From Hydrogenophaga taeniospiralis (GTDB lineage: Bacteria > Pseudomonadota > Gammaproteobacteria > Burkholderiales > Burkholderiaceae_C), in contig NZ_JAHBAG010000001.1 of assembly GCF_020510445.1 (NCBI RefSeq), forward strand, positions 2,766,501 to 2,830,500: a DNA stretch of 64,000 nucleotides, given 5' to 3'. The stretch's first letter is position 1. Every line of letters begins with the position of its first letter. A program made the position numbers and the translations under genes. The notes beneath the pieces are model-generated. The model did not search any database. It worked only from the letters and a program-made list of their open reading frames with translations, and was not told where the DNA came from. This document shows, in pieces, positions 33,792 to 42,339 of this stretch.

Positions 33792-34973
33792 CACCCGCTC
33801 AAACACCGCAGCGATGCCCTGACCGCCACCGATGCACATCGTCACCAGCGCGTAGCGGCCGTTGATGCGCTGCAGCTCATACAGCGCCTTCACCGTGATC
33901 AGCGCGCCGGTGGCGCCGATGGGGTGGCCGAGCGAAATGCCCGAGCCGTTGGGGTTGACCTTGGCCGGGTCCAGGCCGAGGTCTCTGGACACGGCGCAGG
34001 CCTGGGCGGCGAAGGCCTCGTTGGCCTCGATCACGTCGAGGTCGTTGACGGTCAGGCCGGCTTTCTGCAGCGCCAGCTTCGAGGCCGGCACCGGGCCGAT
34101 GCCCATGTACTTCGGGTCCACGCCGGCGTGGGCGTAGGCCACCAGTCGCGCCAGCGGCGCCAGGCCGCGCGCCTTGGCGGTGGCGGCCTCCATCAGCACC
34201 ACGGCGGCGGCCGCGTCGTTGATGCCCGAGGCGTTGCCGGCGGTGACGGTGCCGTTTTCCTTCACGAACACCGGTTTGAGCTTGGCCAGCTCCTCCATGC
34301 CGCAGTTGGGGCGGAAGTGCTCGTCGGTGGCGTAGGCCACTTCGCCCTTGCGACTCTTGAGCATGACCGGAACGATCTGTTCCTTGAAGCGGCCTTCTTC
34401 GGTGGCGCGCTGGGCGCGGTTGTGGCTTTCCAGGGCCAGCTGGTCCTGGTCTTCGCGGCTGATGCCCCACTTGGCGGCGATGTTCTCGGCGGTCACGCCC
34501 ATGTGGATGGTGTGGAAGGGGTCGTGCAGGGCACCGACCATCATGTCGACCATCTTGGTGTCGCCCATGCGGGCGCCCCAGCGCATGTTGAGCGAGGCAA
34601 ACGGCGCGCGGCTCATGCACTCGGCGCCGCCACCGATGGCGATGTCGGCGTCGCCCAGCAGGATGGACTGCGAGGCCGAGACGATGGCCTGCAGGCCCGA
34701 GCCGCAGAGGCGGTTGACGTTGAAGGCGGGCGTGCCTTCGGCGCAGCCGCCGTTGATGGCGGCCACGCGCGAGAGGTACATGTCCTTGGGTTCGGTGTTG
34801 ACCACGTGGCCGAACACCACGTGGCCCACGTCCTTGCCGTCGAGCTGGGCGCGGGCCAGGGTTTCCTTGACGACCAGCGCGCCGAGTTCGGTGGGGGGCA
34901 CGTCTTTCAGGCTGCCACCAAAGGTGCCAATGGCGGTGCGGGCGGCGCTGACGATGACGACTTCTCGGCTCAT
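33789..34973 (-). CDS. bktB: Beta-ketothiolase (acetyl-CoA C-acyltransferase), BktB type
   Basis: A 394-residue thiolase. The nucleophile Cys lies in NRLCGSGLQ, the His in LGHPIGATGA and the second Cys in MCIGGGQGI. The whole sequence, including LKDVPPTELGALVVKETLARAQ and MVGALHDPFHTIHMGVTAEN, closely resembles Cupriavidus BktB, which also makes 3-ketovaleryl-CoA for PHA synthesis. It condenses acetyl-CoA or cleaves 3-ketoacyl-CoA. It is a monocistronic-looking minus-strand gene. Confidence 0.92.
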   Translation of the reverse strand: MSREVVIVSAARTAIGTFGGSLKDVPPTELGALVVKETLARAQLDGKDVGHVVFGHVVNTEPKDMYLSRVAAINGGCAEGTPAFNVNRLCGSGLQAIVSASQSILLGDADIAIGGGAECMSRAPFASLNMRWGARMGDTKMVDMMVGALHDPFHTIHMGVTAENIAAKWGISREDQDQLALESHNRAQRATEEGRFKEQIVPVMLKSRKGEVAYATDEHFRPNCGMEELAKLKPVFVKENGTVTAGNASGINDAAAAVVLMEAATAKARGLAPLARLVAYAHAGVDPKYMGIGPVPASKLALQKAGLTVNDLDVIEANEAFAAQACAVSRDLGLDPAKVNPNGSGISLGHPIGATGALITVKALYELQRINGRYALVTMCIGGGQGIAAVFERV

Positions 34974-35087
34974 GGGGGTCTCCAGACAGGTTGGGATGGA
35001 TGGTTCCGCTCGGGGCCGGGCGGCCGCGCCACGGAAAACAACACATCGTACCCCCGCGGCGCCGATGCCAAAGGGCGTGCGCCGGGC

Positions 35088-35867
35088 TCAGTCGCGCACG
35101 TCGGCCACCGGCTGCTCGCCAAAGTCCGGCCGCTCCAGCCAGGCCAGCACGCGCGCGGCGGCGGCCTCGGGGGCGGCGAGCTGGCCCTGGCTTTGCAGTT
35201 CCACGAAACGCTGCCGGTCGGGGAAGGCGGTGGGGTCGCCCGCGCGCAGCTGCACCTGCATGTCGGTGTCGATCACGCCCGGTGCCAGCGACACCAGCCT
35301 GGCGCCGTGCGCGCGCCGGGCTTCGTCGAGCGCGCTGCAGCGGGTGAAGTGGTCCATGCCGGCCTTGGCCGCGCAGTAGGGCGCCTGGGCGGCCATGGGG
35401 GTGCGGCCCAGTCCCGACGAAATGTTGAGCACCTTGCGCGGGCCGCGCCAGCCCGCGTTCACCCAGGCGGCGGTCGCGGCCAGAAACGCCGCGGTGAGCT
35501 GCATCGGGGCTTCCAGTCCCACGCGCAGCGCGTTGGCCAGTTCGTCGGGCGGGCAGGCGTCGAGCGGGCCGATGCGCGGGATCACCCCGGCGTTGTTGAT
35601 CAGCGTGGCGCTGGCCAGCGCAGGCGGTTGTTGGCCCTCAAGCCAGTGCCGCAGCCGCGCGGCCGCGGCGACGGTGTCGGCCAGGTCTTGTGACCACTGG
35701 ACCAGGCTGGCGCCGTGCCGCGCGGCTTCGGACTCCAGCGCGGGCGATGCGTGGCGCGAGATGCACAGCAGCAGGCGCCCGGGCGTGAGCAACTGGCGCG
35801 CCATGGCCAGGCCCATGCCGCGCGAGGCGCCGGTGAGGATGGTGAGGTGTTGCGTGACTGGGTTCAT
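35088..35867 (-). CDS. SDR-family oxidoreductase, sepiapterin-reductase-like
   Basis: A 259-residue short-chain dehydrogenase. TGASRGMG is the cofactor motif (about 9-16), INNAGVIPRIG the NAG region, NISSGLG the Ser and YCAAK the catalytic Tyr-Lys. The spacing and ALDEARRAHGARLVSLAPGVIDTDMQ resemble yeast/bacterial sepiapterin-reductase-like SDRs (YueD/BVR-type). Start ATG 35867 has AGGAG 6 bases before it. The 14-base gap from rluA suggests co-transcription. Confidence 0.88.
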   Translation of the reverse strand: MNPVTQHLTILTGASRGMGLAMARQLLTPGRLLLCISRHASPALESEAARHGASLVQWSQDLADTVAAAARLRHWLEGQQPPALASATLINNAGVIPRIGPLDACPPDELANALRVGLEAPMQLTAAFLAATAAWVNAGWRGPRKVLNISSGLGRTPMAAQAPYCAAKAGMDHFTRCSALDEARRAHGARLVSLAPGVIDTDMQVQLRAGDPTAFPDRQRFVELQSQGQLAAPEAAAARVLAWLERPDFGEQPVADVRD

Positions 35868-35881
35868 GGCGGCTCCTGGGC

Positions 35882-36538
35882 TCAGAACGGACAGGGACAT
35901 TCGAACCGCAGTGTCTCGCCCGTGACTGGGTGTGGCAACTCCAGCGCTTGCGCGTGCAGCAGCAGGCGATTGGCCAGCGCCTCCTGGGCCGGGCTGGCGT
36001 AGAGCGGGTCGCCCACGATGGGGTGGCCAATGGCCTGCAGGTGCACACGCAGCTGGTGCGAACGGCCGGTGACGGGTTCGAGGTCCAGCCGGGTCATGTC
36101 CGGCCCGGGCGCGGGCGCCGCGGCCAGCCGCCAGTGTGTGATGCTGGGTTTGCCGAACTCGTGGTGCACGATGCTGCGCGGTCGGGCGAGCCAGTCCAGG
36201 ATCAGGGGCAGGTCGATGGTGTTCCAGCCGTTGTCGGGCTGCGGGTTGTCCAGCGCGCCGACCACCACCGCCGTGTAGCGCTTGTGCACGCGGCGCTTTT
36301 CGAACGCCGTGCTCAGGGTGCGCTGGGCGTCGATGCCGCGGGCCATGACCACGATGCCGGAGGTGGCCATGTCCAGCCGGTGCACCACCAGGGCGTCGGG
36401 CCAGACCGCCTGGGCGCGGGTGCTCAGGCAGTCCTGTTTGTCCGGGCCGCGCCCGGGCACGCTCAGCAGGCCGGAGGGCTTGTCGAACACCAGCATCGCC
36501 TCGTCGGCGTACAGCGGGTTCAGGCCGTGGTCGTCCAC
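35882..36538 (-). CDS. rluA: Pseudouridine synthase RluA (23S rRNA U746 / tRNA U32 type)
   Basis: A 218-residue pseudouridine synthase. The catalytic Asp is in the family motif HRLDMATSGIVV (about 53-64), followed by FEKRRVHKRYTAVV and GRSHQLRVHLQAIGHPIVGDPLY. There is no S4 domain, and the length matches RluA (about 219) rather than RluC/D. It modifies 23S rRNA and tRNA. It lies between the HugZ-like gene and the SDR in a minus-strand run. Confidence 0.9.
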   Translation of the reverse strand: MDDHGLNPLYADEAMLVFDKPSGLLSVPGRGPDKQDCLSTRAQAVWPDALVVHRLDMATSGIVVMARGIDAQRTLSTAFEKRRVHKRYTAVVVGALDNPQPDNGWNTIDLPLILDWLARPRSIVHHEFGKPSITHWRLAAAPAPGPDMTRLDLEPVTGRSHQLRVHLQAIGHPIVGDPLYASPAQEALANRLLLHAQALELPHPVTGETLRFECPCPF

Positions 36539-36552
36539 CGCGTGGCCGCCGG

Positions 36553-37041
36553 TCAGGGCGCGGGGCCGAGGGCCCGCGTCAGCTCGGCGGCGTCCAGGCT
36601 GCGCGCCGCGCCAAAGCCGGCCACCTGGCGGGCGCCGCTGGCGCGCAGGCGCACGAAGCGGAAGTCGCCGAGCGCGGTCATGGGTTCGGCGTCGGGGAAC
36701 CGTTCCAGATAGACCGCGCGGCAGGCCAGCGCTTCGGGGCTGCCGGGTTCGGCCACGAGGGCGGTGGCGTCGAGCGTGACGCGCGGCAGGGCGTGTACTG
36801 GTTCGCCCGCCACCTCGGCCTGGCAGACCAGCACCGACACGCGGGGCGAGCGCTGCAGGTTGCGGCTGTGCGCGGCCAGACCGCTGACGTGGATCACCAG
36901 GCTGTGATCGACCCGGTCCACCGCAAACGGGACCATGGAGACAAAAGGTGCGCCGTGTTCGTCCAGCGTGCCGAGCGCGGCGGTGCGCTGGCTGGCCAGC
37001 AGTTCACGCAGGGCGCGGGTCAGGCTGTGTTCGGTGGCCAT
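36553..37041 (-). CDS. Pyridoxamine 5'-phosphate oxidase-like (HugZ-type) protein
   Basis: A 162-residue split-barrel flavin/heme-binding protein. TAALGTLDEHGAPFVSMVPFAVD is the FMN-binding fold start, and HVSGLAAHSRNLQRSPRVSVLV is typical of HugZ/PNPOx-like proteins. RFVRLRASGARQVAGFGAARSL matches the C-terminal segment seen in heme-utilisation family members. It may degrade or bind heme. It lies 14 bases upstream of rluA and 15 bases after the OmpA stop. Confidence 0.82.
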   Translation of the reverse strand: MATEHSLTRALRELLASQRTAALGTLDEHGAPFVSMVPFAVDRVDHSLVIHVSGLAAHSRNLQRSPRVSVLVCQAEVAGEPVHALPRVTLDATALVAEPGSPEALACRAVYLERFPDAEPMTALGDFRFVRLRASGARQVAGFGAARSLDAAELTRALGPAP

Positions 37042-37056
37042 GGGGTGGGGGCGTGC

Positions 37057-37671
37057 TCAGCGCACGTCGATCACGGCGCGGCGGTTGCGGGGCTCGGCGA
37101 CCTCGTCGTCGGTGGGCACCAGCGGTTCGCGCTCACCGCGGCCCACGGCCTCGATCAGGTCGGCCCGCAGGCCACGCTCGATCAGCTGGTCGCGGATGGC
37201 CTGGGCACGTTCCAACGAGAGCGCGTCGTTGGCTTCCAGCGGGCCCTGGCGGTCGGTGTGGCCGGTCACCACGATCTCGCCGCCGGGGCGGGCCTTGGCG
37301 CGGGCCACCACGTGGTCCAGCTGCGCCTGCGACTCGGGGGTGAGCTGCGGGGTGGCGGGCTCGAATTCCAGCACGAAGCGCTCGGGCGGCGGCGGCTGCA
37401 GCGCGATCAGGCGTGGGTAGGCTTCGCGCACCTTCTCGGCCGTGGTGGTGTCCACGCTGAGCGCACCGCGCGCGCCCACGTTGGCCACCTGGTAGGGGCG
37501 GTCGATCACCTGTTCGCCCCGGGCGGTGCTCACCGCCACCGCGCTGGGCGCGCCGTTGGCCTGGGGCAGCAGGATCACGCGCGTGGTCGGCGCGCAGGCC
37601 GACAGCACGCTGCCCAGCAGCATCGCGAGGAGGGCGGTGGATCGGTGGTGCAGCGGATGGCTGGATTGCAT
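37057..37671 (-). CDS. OmpA-family lipoprotein
   Basis: A 204-residue lipoprotein with a lipobox (LSAC near residue 26) and a C-terminal OmpA domain that binds peptidoglycan: EIVVTGHTDRQGPLEANDALSLERAQAIRDQL and GRGEREPLVPTDDEVAEPRNRRAVI. It tethers the outer membrane to the cell wall. The N-terminal 90 residues have no known match to me. It follows the FecR gene by 20 bases, a pairing common in Burkholderiales operons with a CHASE2 cyclase, which is absent here. Confidence 0.88.
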   Translation of the reverse strand: MQSSHPLHHRSTALLAMLLGSVLSACAPTTRVILLPQANGAPSAVAVSTARGEQVIDRPYQVANVGARGALSVDTTTAEKVREAYPRLIALQPPPPERFVLEFEPATPQLTPESQAQLDHVVARAKARPGGEIVVTGHTDRQGPLEANDALSLERAQAIRDQLIERGLRADLIEAVGRGEREPLVPTDDEVAEPRNRRAVIDVR

Positions 37672-37691
37672 GGGGCTGGGGTTCGGGTGGT

Positions 37692-38171
37692 TCAGGGTTG
37701 CGCCGGGGCGTCCACGATGAAGTCGGTGCCGCGCACGCCCACCACCGAGGTGGGGGTGGTGATCTTGAACAGATCGGGGTTGATCTTGGCCAGCAGGCCG
37801 GTGACGACGCGGATCGAGCCCTGCAGCAGCTCCAGCGCGAGGTTGCCCGACTGGGTCGTGGGGTTGTACTGGAATTTGCTCAGTTCCACCAGGGTGTCGG
37901 GGCCCATGGTGACCACGGTGCCGTCCTTGAGGGTGATGGTGGCCGCGCCGGTCTTGCCGGTGCGCAGGCGGTCGGCCTCGTGCAGGCCGTCACCGGGCAC
38001 GGGCGTGCGGCGCGCCTCGGCCGGGCCGACCCAGATCTCGCCTTCCACGTGTTTGAAGGTGCCCACACGGCCCGCATCGACCGCCGCGGCCGGTGGCGGC
38101 TGCTGCGCCCCGGCCTGGGGCAGCACCGCCAGCAGGAAGGCGGCCAGAAACAGGGAGAGGGGCGCACGCAT
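37692..38171 (-). CDS. FecR-domain periplasmic protein
   Basis: A 159-residue exported protein with a signal peptide (about 1-22, AVLPQAGAQ) and a FecR-like domain: LHEADRLRTGKTGAATITLKDGTVVTMGPDTLVEL. It ends near TPTSVVGVRGTDFIV. Unlike classical FecR it has no N-terminal anti-sigma region, so it belongs to the stand-alone FecR domain group. ATG 38171 has GGAG 6 bases before. It probably acts with the following OmpA lipoprotein in the envelope. Confidence 0.85.
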   Translation of the reverse strand: MRAPLSLFLAAFLLAVLPQAGAQQPPPAAAVDAGRVGTFKHVEGEIWVGPAEARRTPVPGDGLHEADRLRTGKTGAATITLKDGTVVTMGPDTLVELSKFQYNPTTQSGNLALELLQGSIRVVTGLLAKINPDLFKITTPTSVVGVRGTDFIVDAPAQP

Positions 38172-38329
38172 GGAGAACTCCGGGGTGTACGAAACAACCC
38201 GCGATGGTACCGGACGGCGCTCGGCCGCGGCCCATGCGCGACGACGGGTGTCTCGATAGAATCCCCAGGGTCCACCCGCACCGTCGCGGCCCTTCGCCGC
38301 CCACGGCCGCCCACACCCTCCACCCACCC

Positions 38330-39334
38330 ATGACCCTGCTGCTCGCGCCCATGGAAGGCCTGCTCGACGCGACCTTGCGCGACGTGCTCACGCGCACCGG
38401 TGGCATCGACCGCTGCGTGAGCGAGTTCATCCGCGTCACCCAGACCCTGCTGCCCGAGCGCGCGTTCCTGCGGGTGGTGCCCGAGCTGCTCAACGGTGGG
38501 CGCACCCGCGCGGGCGTGCCGGTGCGCCCGCAGTTGCTGGGGTCGGACCCGGCCTGCCTGGCCGAGAACGCGGCGCGGCTCGCGGGCCTGAGCCCGTTCG
38601 GTGTGGACCTCAATTTCGGCTGCCCGGCCAAGACGGTGAACCAGAGCCGGGGCGGCGCGGTGCTGCTGGACGAACCCGAGCTGATCGGCCGCATCGTGGC
38701 CGCGGTGCGCCGCGCGGTGCCGGCCCAGGTGCCGGTGTCGGCCAAGATGCGCCTGGGCTTCAACGACGACCACCGGGCCGAGGACTGCGCACACGCCATC
38801 GCCGAAGCGGGGGCCGACGAACTGGTCATCCACGCCCGCACCAAGGCGCACGGCTACCGCCCGCCCGCCTACTGGGAGCGCATCGCGCAGGTGCGGGCCT
38901 CGCTGCCGGCGGGCGCGCCCATCACCGTGATCGCCAACGGCGACATCTGGAACGTGGCCGATGCCGAACGCTGCCGCGCCGTCACCGGTTGCGACGCGCT
39001 CATGATCGGTCGCGGCATGGTGACCGACCCGGGCCTGGCGCTGGCCATCAAAGGGCAGGGCGGTGTGCCCTGGCAGCAGCTGCCACCGCTGCTGCTCGCG
39101 TTCTGGCAGCAGGTGAGCGTGCGCGTGGAGCGCCGCCACCGCGCCGGGCGGCTCAAACAGTGGCTCAACTACCTGCGCCAGCGTTACCCGCAGGCCCAGG
39201 ACGCGTTCGACGAACTGCGCCTGGTGCACGACCCCGCCGCCATCGAGGCCTGGCTGCGGCAGGCGCAAATCCGCCCGCCTATTACCACAGAGCCGATCCC
39301 GGCGCTGGCAGCGGAGTTGGCGCAGCCGTGTTAA
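38330..39334 (+). CDS. dusC: tRNA-dihydrouridine(16) synthase
   Basis: A 334-residue FMN-dependent Dus enzyme reducing uridine in tRNA. LLAPMEGLLDATLRDVLTRTGG is the DusC-type start, and the active-site Cys lies in VDLNFGCPAKTVN. Phosphate/FMN contacts are in VIHARTK and ALMIGRGMV. Length and the DusC-like EFIRVTQTLLPERAF segment favour DusC (U16) over DusA/B. ATG 38330; upstream frame extension to 38093 is not supported. It is divergent from the FecR gene. Confidence 0.88.
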   Translation: MTLLLAPMEGLLDATLRDVLTRTGGIDRCVSEFIRVTQTLLPERAFLRVVPELLNGGRTRAGVPVRPQLLGSDPACLAENAARLAGLSPFGVDLNFGCPAKTVNQSRGGAVLLDEPELIGRIVAAVRRAVPAQVPVSAKMRLGFNDDHRAEDCAHAIAEAGADELVIHARTKAHGYRPPAYWERIAQVRASLPAGAPITVIANGDIWNVADAERCRAVTGCDALMIGRGMVTDPGLALAIKGQGGVPWQQLPPLLLAFWQQVSVRVERRHRAGRLKQWLNYLRQRYPQAQDAFDELRLVHDPAAIEAWLRQAQIRPPITTEPIPALAAELAQPC

Positions 39335-39367
39335 CTTCCGGCCCCGGACCTGAACCACGACGCCTGT

Positions 39368-40939
39368 ATGACCTCTGTAAAACCCCGGCTGGATGCCCTC
39401 ACGGCTGAGCGCCTGCGCGGCATGCGTCGCGGCATCGAGAAAGAAAGTCTGCGTGCGCAGCCCGACGGCCGGCTGGCCCTGACGCCACACCCCGCCGCGC
39501 TGGGCAGTGCCCTGACCCACCCGCACATCACCACCGACTACAGCGAATCGCAGCTGGAGCTGATCACCGGTGTGCACGACAGCGTGGCCTCGTGCCTGGC
39601 CGAACTCACCGAGATCCACCAGTACACCGTGCGCAGCCTGCGCAAGGCCGGCGACACCTCGGGCGAGGAAATGCTCTGGGCCTCCAGCATGCCCTGCGGT
39701 CTGCCCACCGACGAGACCATTCCGCTGGGCCGCTACGGCTCGTCCAACGTCGGGCGTGCCAAGAGCGTGTACCGCATGGGCCTGGGCCACCGCTACGGCC
39801 GGCGCATGCAGACCATCTCGGGCATCCACTACAACTGGTCGCTGCCGGGCGTGGACAACGACGGCTACTTCGCGCTGATCCGCAACTTCCGCCGGCATGC
39901 CTTCTTGCTGCTCACACTGTTTGGCGCCTCGCCCGCGGTGTGCTCCACCTTCGTTGAAGGCCGCGAGCACGAGCTGTTGCCGCTGGGCAGTGGCGGCAGC
40001 CTGCACATGCCCTACGGCACCTCGCTGCGCATGGGCCGCCTGGGCTACCAGAGCGACGCGCAGGCCACGCTGGACGTGAGCTACAACGGGCTCGAAGGTT
40101 ACGCGGCCTCGCTGCACGACGCGCTCACCCGGCCCTGGCCGGCCTACGAGGCGCTGGGCATCCGCAACCCGGGCGGTGACTACAACCAGCTTGCCACCAC
40201 GCTGCTGCAGATCGAAAACGAGTTCTACGGCACGATCCGGCCCAAGCGCGTGATCTACCCCGGCGAACGCCCGCTGCACGCGCTGCGCGAACGCGGCGTG
40301 GAATACGTCGAGGTGCGGCTGATGGACCTCGACCCGTTCGAGCCCATCGGCATTGGCGCGCCCACCCTGCGTTTTCTCGACGTGTTCCTGCTGCACTGCC
40401 TGCTCAGCGACAGCCCGCCCGACACGCCGGACGAAATCCACGAACTCAAGCGCAACCAGCACCTCACCGCGGCACGCGGGCGCGAGCCCGGCCTGCGCCT
40501 GGAGCGCCGGGGCCAGAGTGTGCCGCTGGTGCAATGGGGCAGCGAGATCCTGGACCAGCTCGATCCCATCGCCCGTGCGCTCGATCTGTCCCAGGGGGGC
40601 GACGCCCATGCCGAGGCGGTGAACCAGGCCCGCGCCGGGTTGCTGGCGCCCCAGACCCTGCCCTCGGCGCGGGTGCTCGCCGCGATGCGCCAGGAGCACG
40701 GCGATTCCTTCGTGGCGTTCGTGCGCACGCAGTCGCAACAGATCCATGCCCACCTGCTGGGCCTGCCCTGGAGCGCCAAGCAGCAGGCCCGCTATGAAGC
40801 CATGGCCGCGCAGTCGGTGCTGGACCAGCGCGCGATCGAAGCGGCCGACACCATGCCGTTCGACATCTATCTGCAGGAATACACCTCGCCCGCGCGCCTG
40901 GGCAGGCCCAACGCTTCGCCACTCGCCGCCGCTGCCTGA
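39368..40939 (+). CDS. gshA: Glutamate-cysteine ligase
   Basis: A 523-residue ligase of the proteobacterial (E. coli) type, first step of glutathione synthesis. GIEKESLRAQPDGRLALTPHP and TTDYSESQLELITG form the ATP and metal-binding Glu region. SGIHYNWSLPG and YNGLEGYAASLHDA are conserved. The start ATG 39368 follows dusC by 33 bases, so co-transcription is possible. Its downstream region leads to the dienelactone hydrolase gene at 41052. Confidence 0.95.
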   Translation: MTSVKPRLDALTAERLRGMRRGIEKESLRAQPDGRLALTPHPAALGSALTHPHITTDYSESQLELITGVHDSVASCLAELTEIHQYTVRSLRKAGDTSGEEMLWASSMPCGLPTDETIPLGRYGSSNVGRAKSVYRMGLGHRYGRRMQTISGIHYNWSLPGVDNDGYFALIRNFRRHAFLLLTLFGASPAVCSTFVEGREHELLPLGSGGSLHMPYGTSLRMGRLGYQSDAQATLDVSYNGLEGYAASLHDALTRPWPAYEALGIRNPGGDYNQLATTLLQIENEFYGTIRPKRVIYPGERPLHALRERGVEYVEVRLMDLDPFEPIGIGAPTLRFLDVFLLHCLLSDSPPDTPDEIHELKRNQHLTAARGREPGLRLERRGQSVPLVQWGSEILDQLDPIARALDLSQGGDAHAEAVNQARAGLLAPQTLPSARVLAAMRQEHGDSFVAFVRTQSQQIHAHLLGLPWSAKQQARYEAMAAQSVLDQRAIEAADTMPFDIYLQEYTSPARLGRPNASPLAAAA

Positions 40940-41051
40940 GCGGAGGGGCAGGCCCCGCGCCGGTTACCCCTTGAAACCCGCGTTTCGCCTGCGTGTGTTC
41001 ATCGCGGAGGTGCCTGGCGCTAAGCTGCGAGGTCGTTGACAAGGGGCACAC

Positions 41052-41942
41052 ATGGCACGATTGACCGCAGCGGACTTTGACCAGGAACTGCTGATCCTGT
41101 TTGACGCCTATGTGCATGGCGACATCGATCGCCGTGCCTTTCTGGAGCGGGCCAGCCGCTTCGCCGTGGGTGGCGTCACGGCGGTCGGGTTGCTGGCCGC
41201 GCTCAGCCCCGATTTCGCGGCCGCCCAGGTGGTGCCCAAGGACGACAAGCGCGTCTTGACCCTGGTGGTGGACGTGCCCTCGCCGTCGGGGTCGGGCACC
41301 GTCAAGGCTTATCTGGCCAAACCCGCCACGGGCACGGCCAAGCTGCCCGGGGTGCTGGTGGTGCACGAAAACCGGGGCCTCAATCCCCACATCGAAGACA
41401 TCGCCCGGCGCTTGGCCCTGGAGGGCTATCTGGCGCTCGCGCCCGACGCGCTCACGCCATTGGGCGGCTACCCGGGCGACGAGGACAAGGCACGCGCCCT
41501 GTTCGCGCAACTCGATCAGACCAAGACCCGGCAGGACTTCATCGCCGCGGCCGAGGCGCTGAAAGGCCGCCCCGAGTGCACGGGCCGCATCGGCGTGGTG
41601 GGCTTCTGTTATGGCGGCGGCATCGCACACATGCTGGCCACCCAACTGCCCGACCTGGCCGCGGCGGTGCCGTTTTACGGCAACCTGCCCCCGGTCCAGG
41701 ACGCGGCAAAAGTCAAGGCGCCGCTGCTGATCCACTTCGCCGGCATCGACGAGCGCATCAACGCCGCCTGGCCCGCCTACGAGGCCGCGCTCAAGGCCGC
41801 GGGCGTGCGCTACACCGCCTACCAATACCCGGCCACCCAGCACGGCTTCCACAACGACACCACGCCGCGCTACGACACCAACGCCGCCCAACTGGCCTGG
41901 GATCGCACCCTGGGCTTTTTCAAGCAGAGCTTGATGACATGA
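41052..41942 (+). CDS. Dienelactone hydrolase-family protein with internal Tat-like signal
   Basis: A 296-residue alpha/beta hydrolase of the carboxymethylenebutenolidase group. The Cys nucleophile is in GVVGFCYGGG; the Asp (GIDERINAAW) and His (QHGFHNDT) complete the triad. Residues 27-28 form a twin-arginine motif (IDRRAFLERASRF) before a hydrophobic stretch ending AAAQ at 59. The enzyme is therefore probably exported, unlike classical cytosolic DLHs, with a 26-residue n-region extension. ATG 41052. Its stop (ATGA) begins an intergenic repeat. Confidence 0.9.
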   Translation: MARLTAADFDQELLILFDAYVHGDIDRRAFLERASRFAVGGVTAVGLLAALSPDFAAAQVVPKDDKRVLTLVVDVPSPSGSGTVKAYLAKPATGTAKLPGVLVVHENRGLNPHIEDIARRLALEGYLALAPDALTPLGGYPGDEDKARALFAQLDQTKTRQDFIAAAEALKGRPECTGRIGVVGFCYGGGIAHMLATQLPDLAAAVPFYGNLPPVQDAAKVKAPLLIHFAGIDERINAAWPAYEAALKAAGVRYTAYQYPATQHGFHNDTTPRYDTNAAQLAWDRTLGFFKQSLMT

Positions 41943-42018
41943 AACACCCCCGCCGCGCTGCGCGCGACCCCCTCAAGGGGGCGGCACTGGCCGTCCGGCA
42001 AAGCCGGCCCGGCGGTGC
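41939..42018 (+). repeat. Stop-codon-linked intergenic repeat, copy 5
   Basis: It is on the plus strand and starts in the dienelactone hydrolase stop: ATGAAACACCCCCGCCGCG, a CCCCCTC-AAGGGGG hairpin and CCGGCAAAGCCGGCCC. The next gene is convergent, so there is no bridging here. It shows that the element sits 3' of genes irrespective of the neighbour's direction. Confidence 0.8.
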
Positions 42019-42042
42019 CCTGGGTTGGGCCGCGGGTGGACC

Positions 42043-42339
42043 TCAGTCGCCGGGGCCGATGAGCGTCACGTCCTCCAGCGGGTAGGCCGCGCAGGGCAAT
42101 ACGCAGCCCGCGGCTTTTTCTTCGGGCAGCAGACCGGGCCATTCGATGCCGTAGCGCACGCTCCCCCGCAGCAGCCGACCGATGCAGGCGCGGCAACTGC
42201 CGTTGCGGCACGAGGCCGGCCAAGCCACGCCCGCGCGCAGCAGGGTTTGCAGCAGCGTGTCGTCGGCGCGGGCGGCCAGGGTCTGGCCTGTCTCGGGCAG
42301 GTGCAACTGGAAGACGGTGGGCTGGGGCGGGGTGCTCAT
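42043..42339 (-). CDS. Small 2Fe-2S ferredoxin-type protein
   Basis: A 98-residue plant-type [2Fe-2S] ferredoxin. Cysteine ligands are in SCRNGSCRACIG (C-x4-C-x2-C) and a distal CVLPC. QLHLPETGQTLAARADDTLLQTLLRAG matches the beta-grasp start. It carries single electrons to an oxygenase or reductase, partner unknown. I chose ATG 42339. The frame stays open to 42444, but that extension overlaps the repeat region and lacks a site. Confidence 0.83.
   Translation of the reverse strand: MSTPPQPTVFQLHLPETGQTLAARADDTLLQTLLRAGVAWPASCRNGSCRACIGRLLRGSVRYGIEWPGLLPEEKAAGCVLPCAAYPLEDVTLIGPGD

Noticed and set aside
37880..40753. 957-codon minus-strand open frame opposite dusC and gshA
   Set aside because: It overlaps two strongly recognised enzymes on the plus strand, and its composition is that of an antisense frame.
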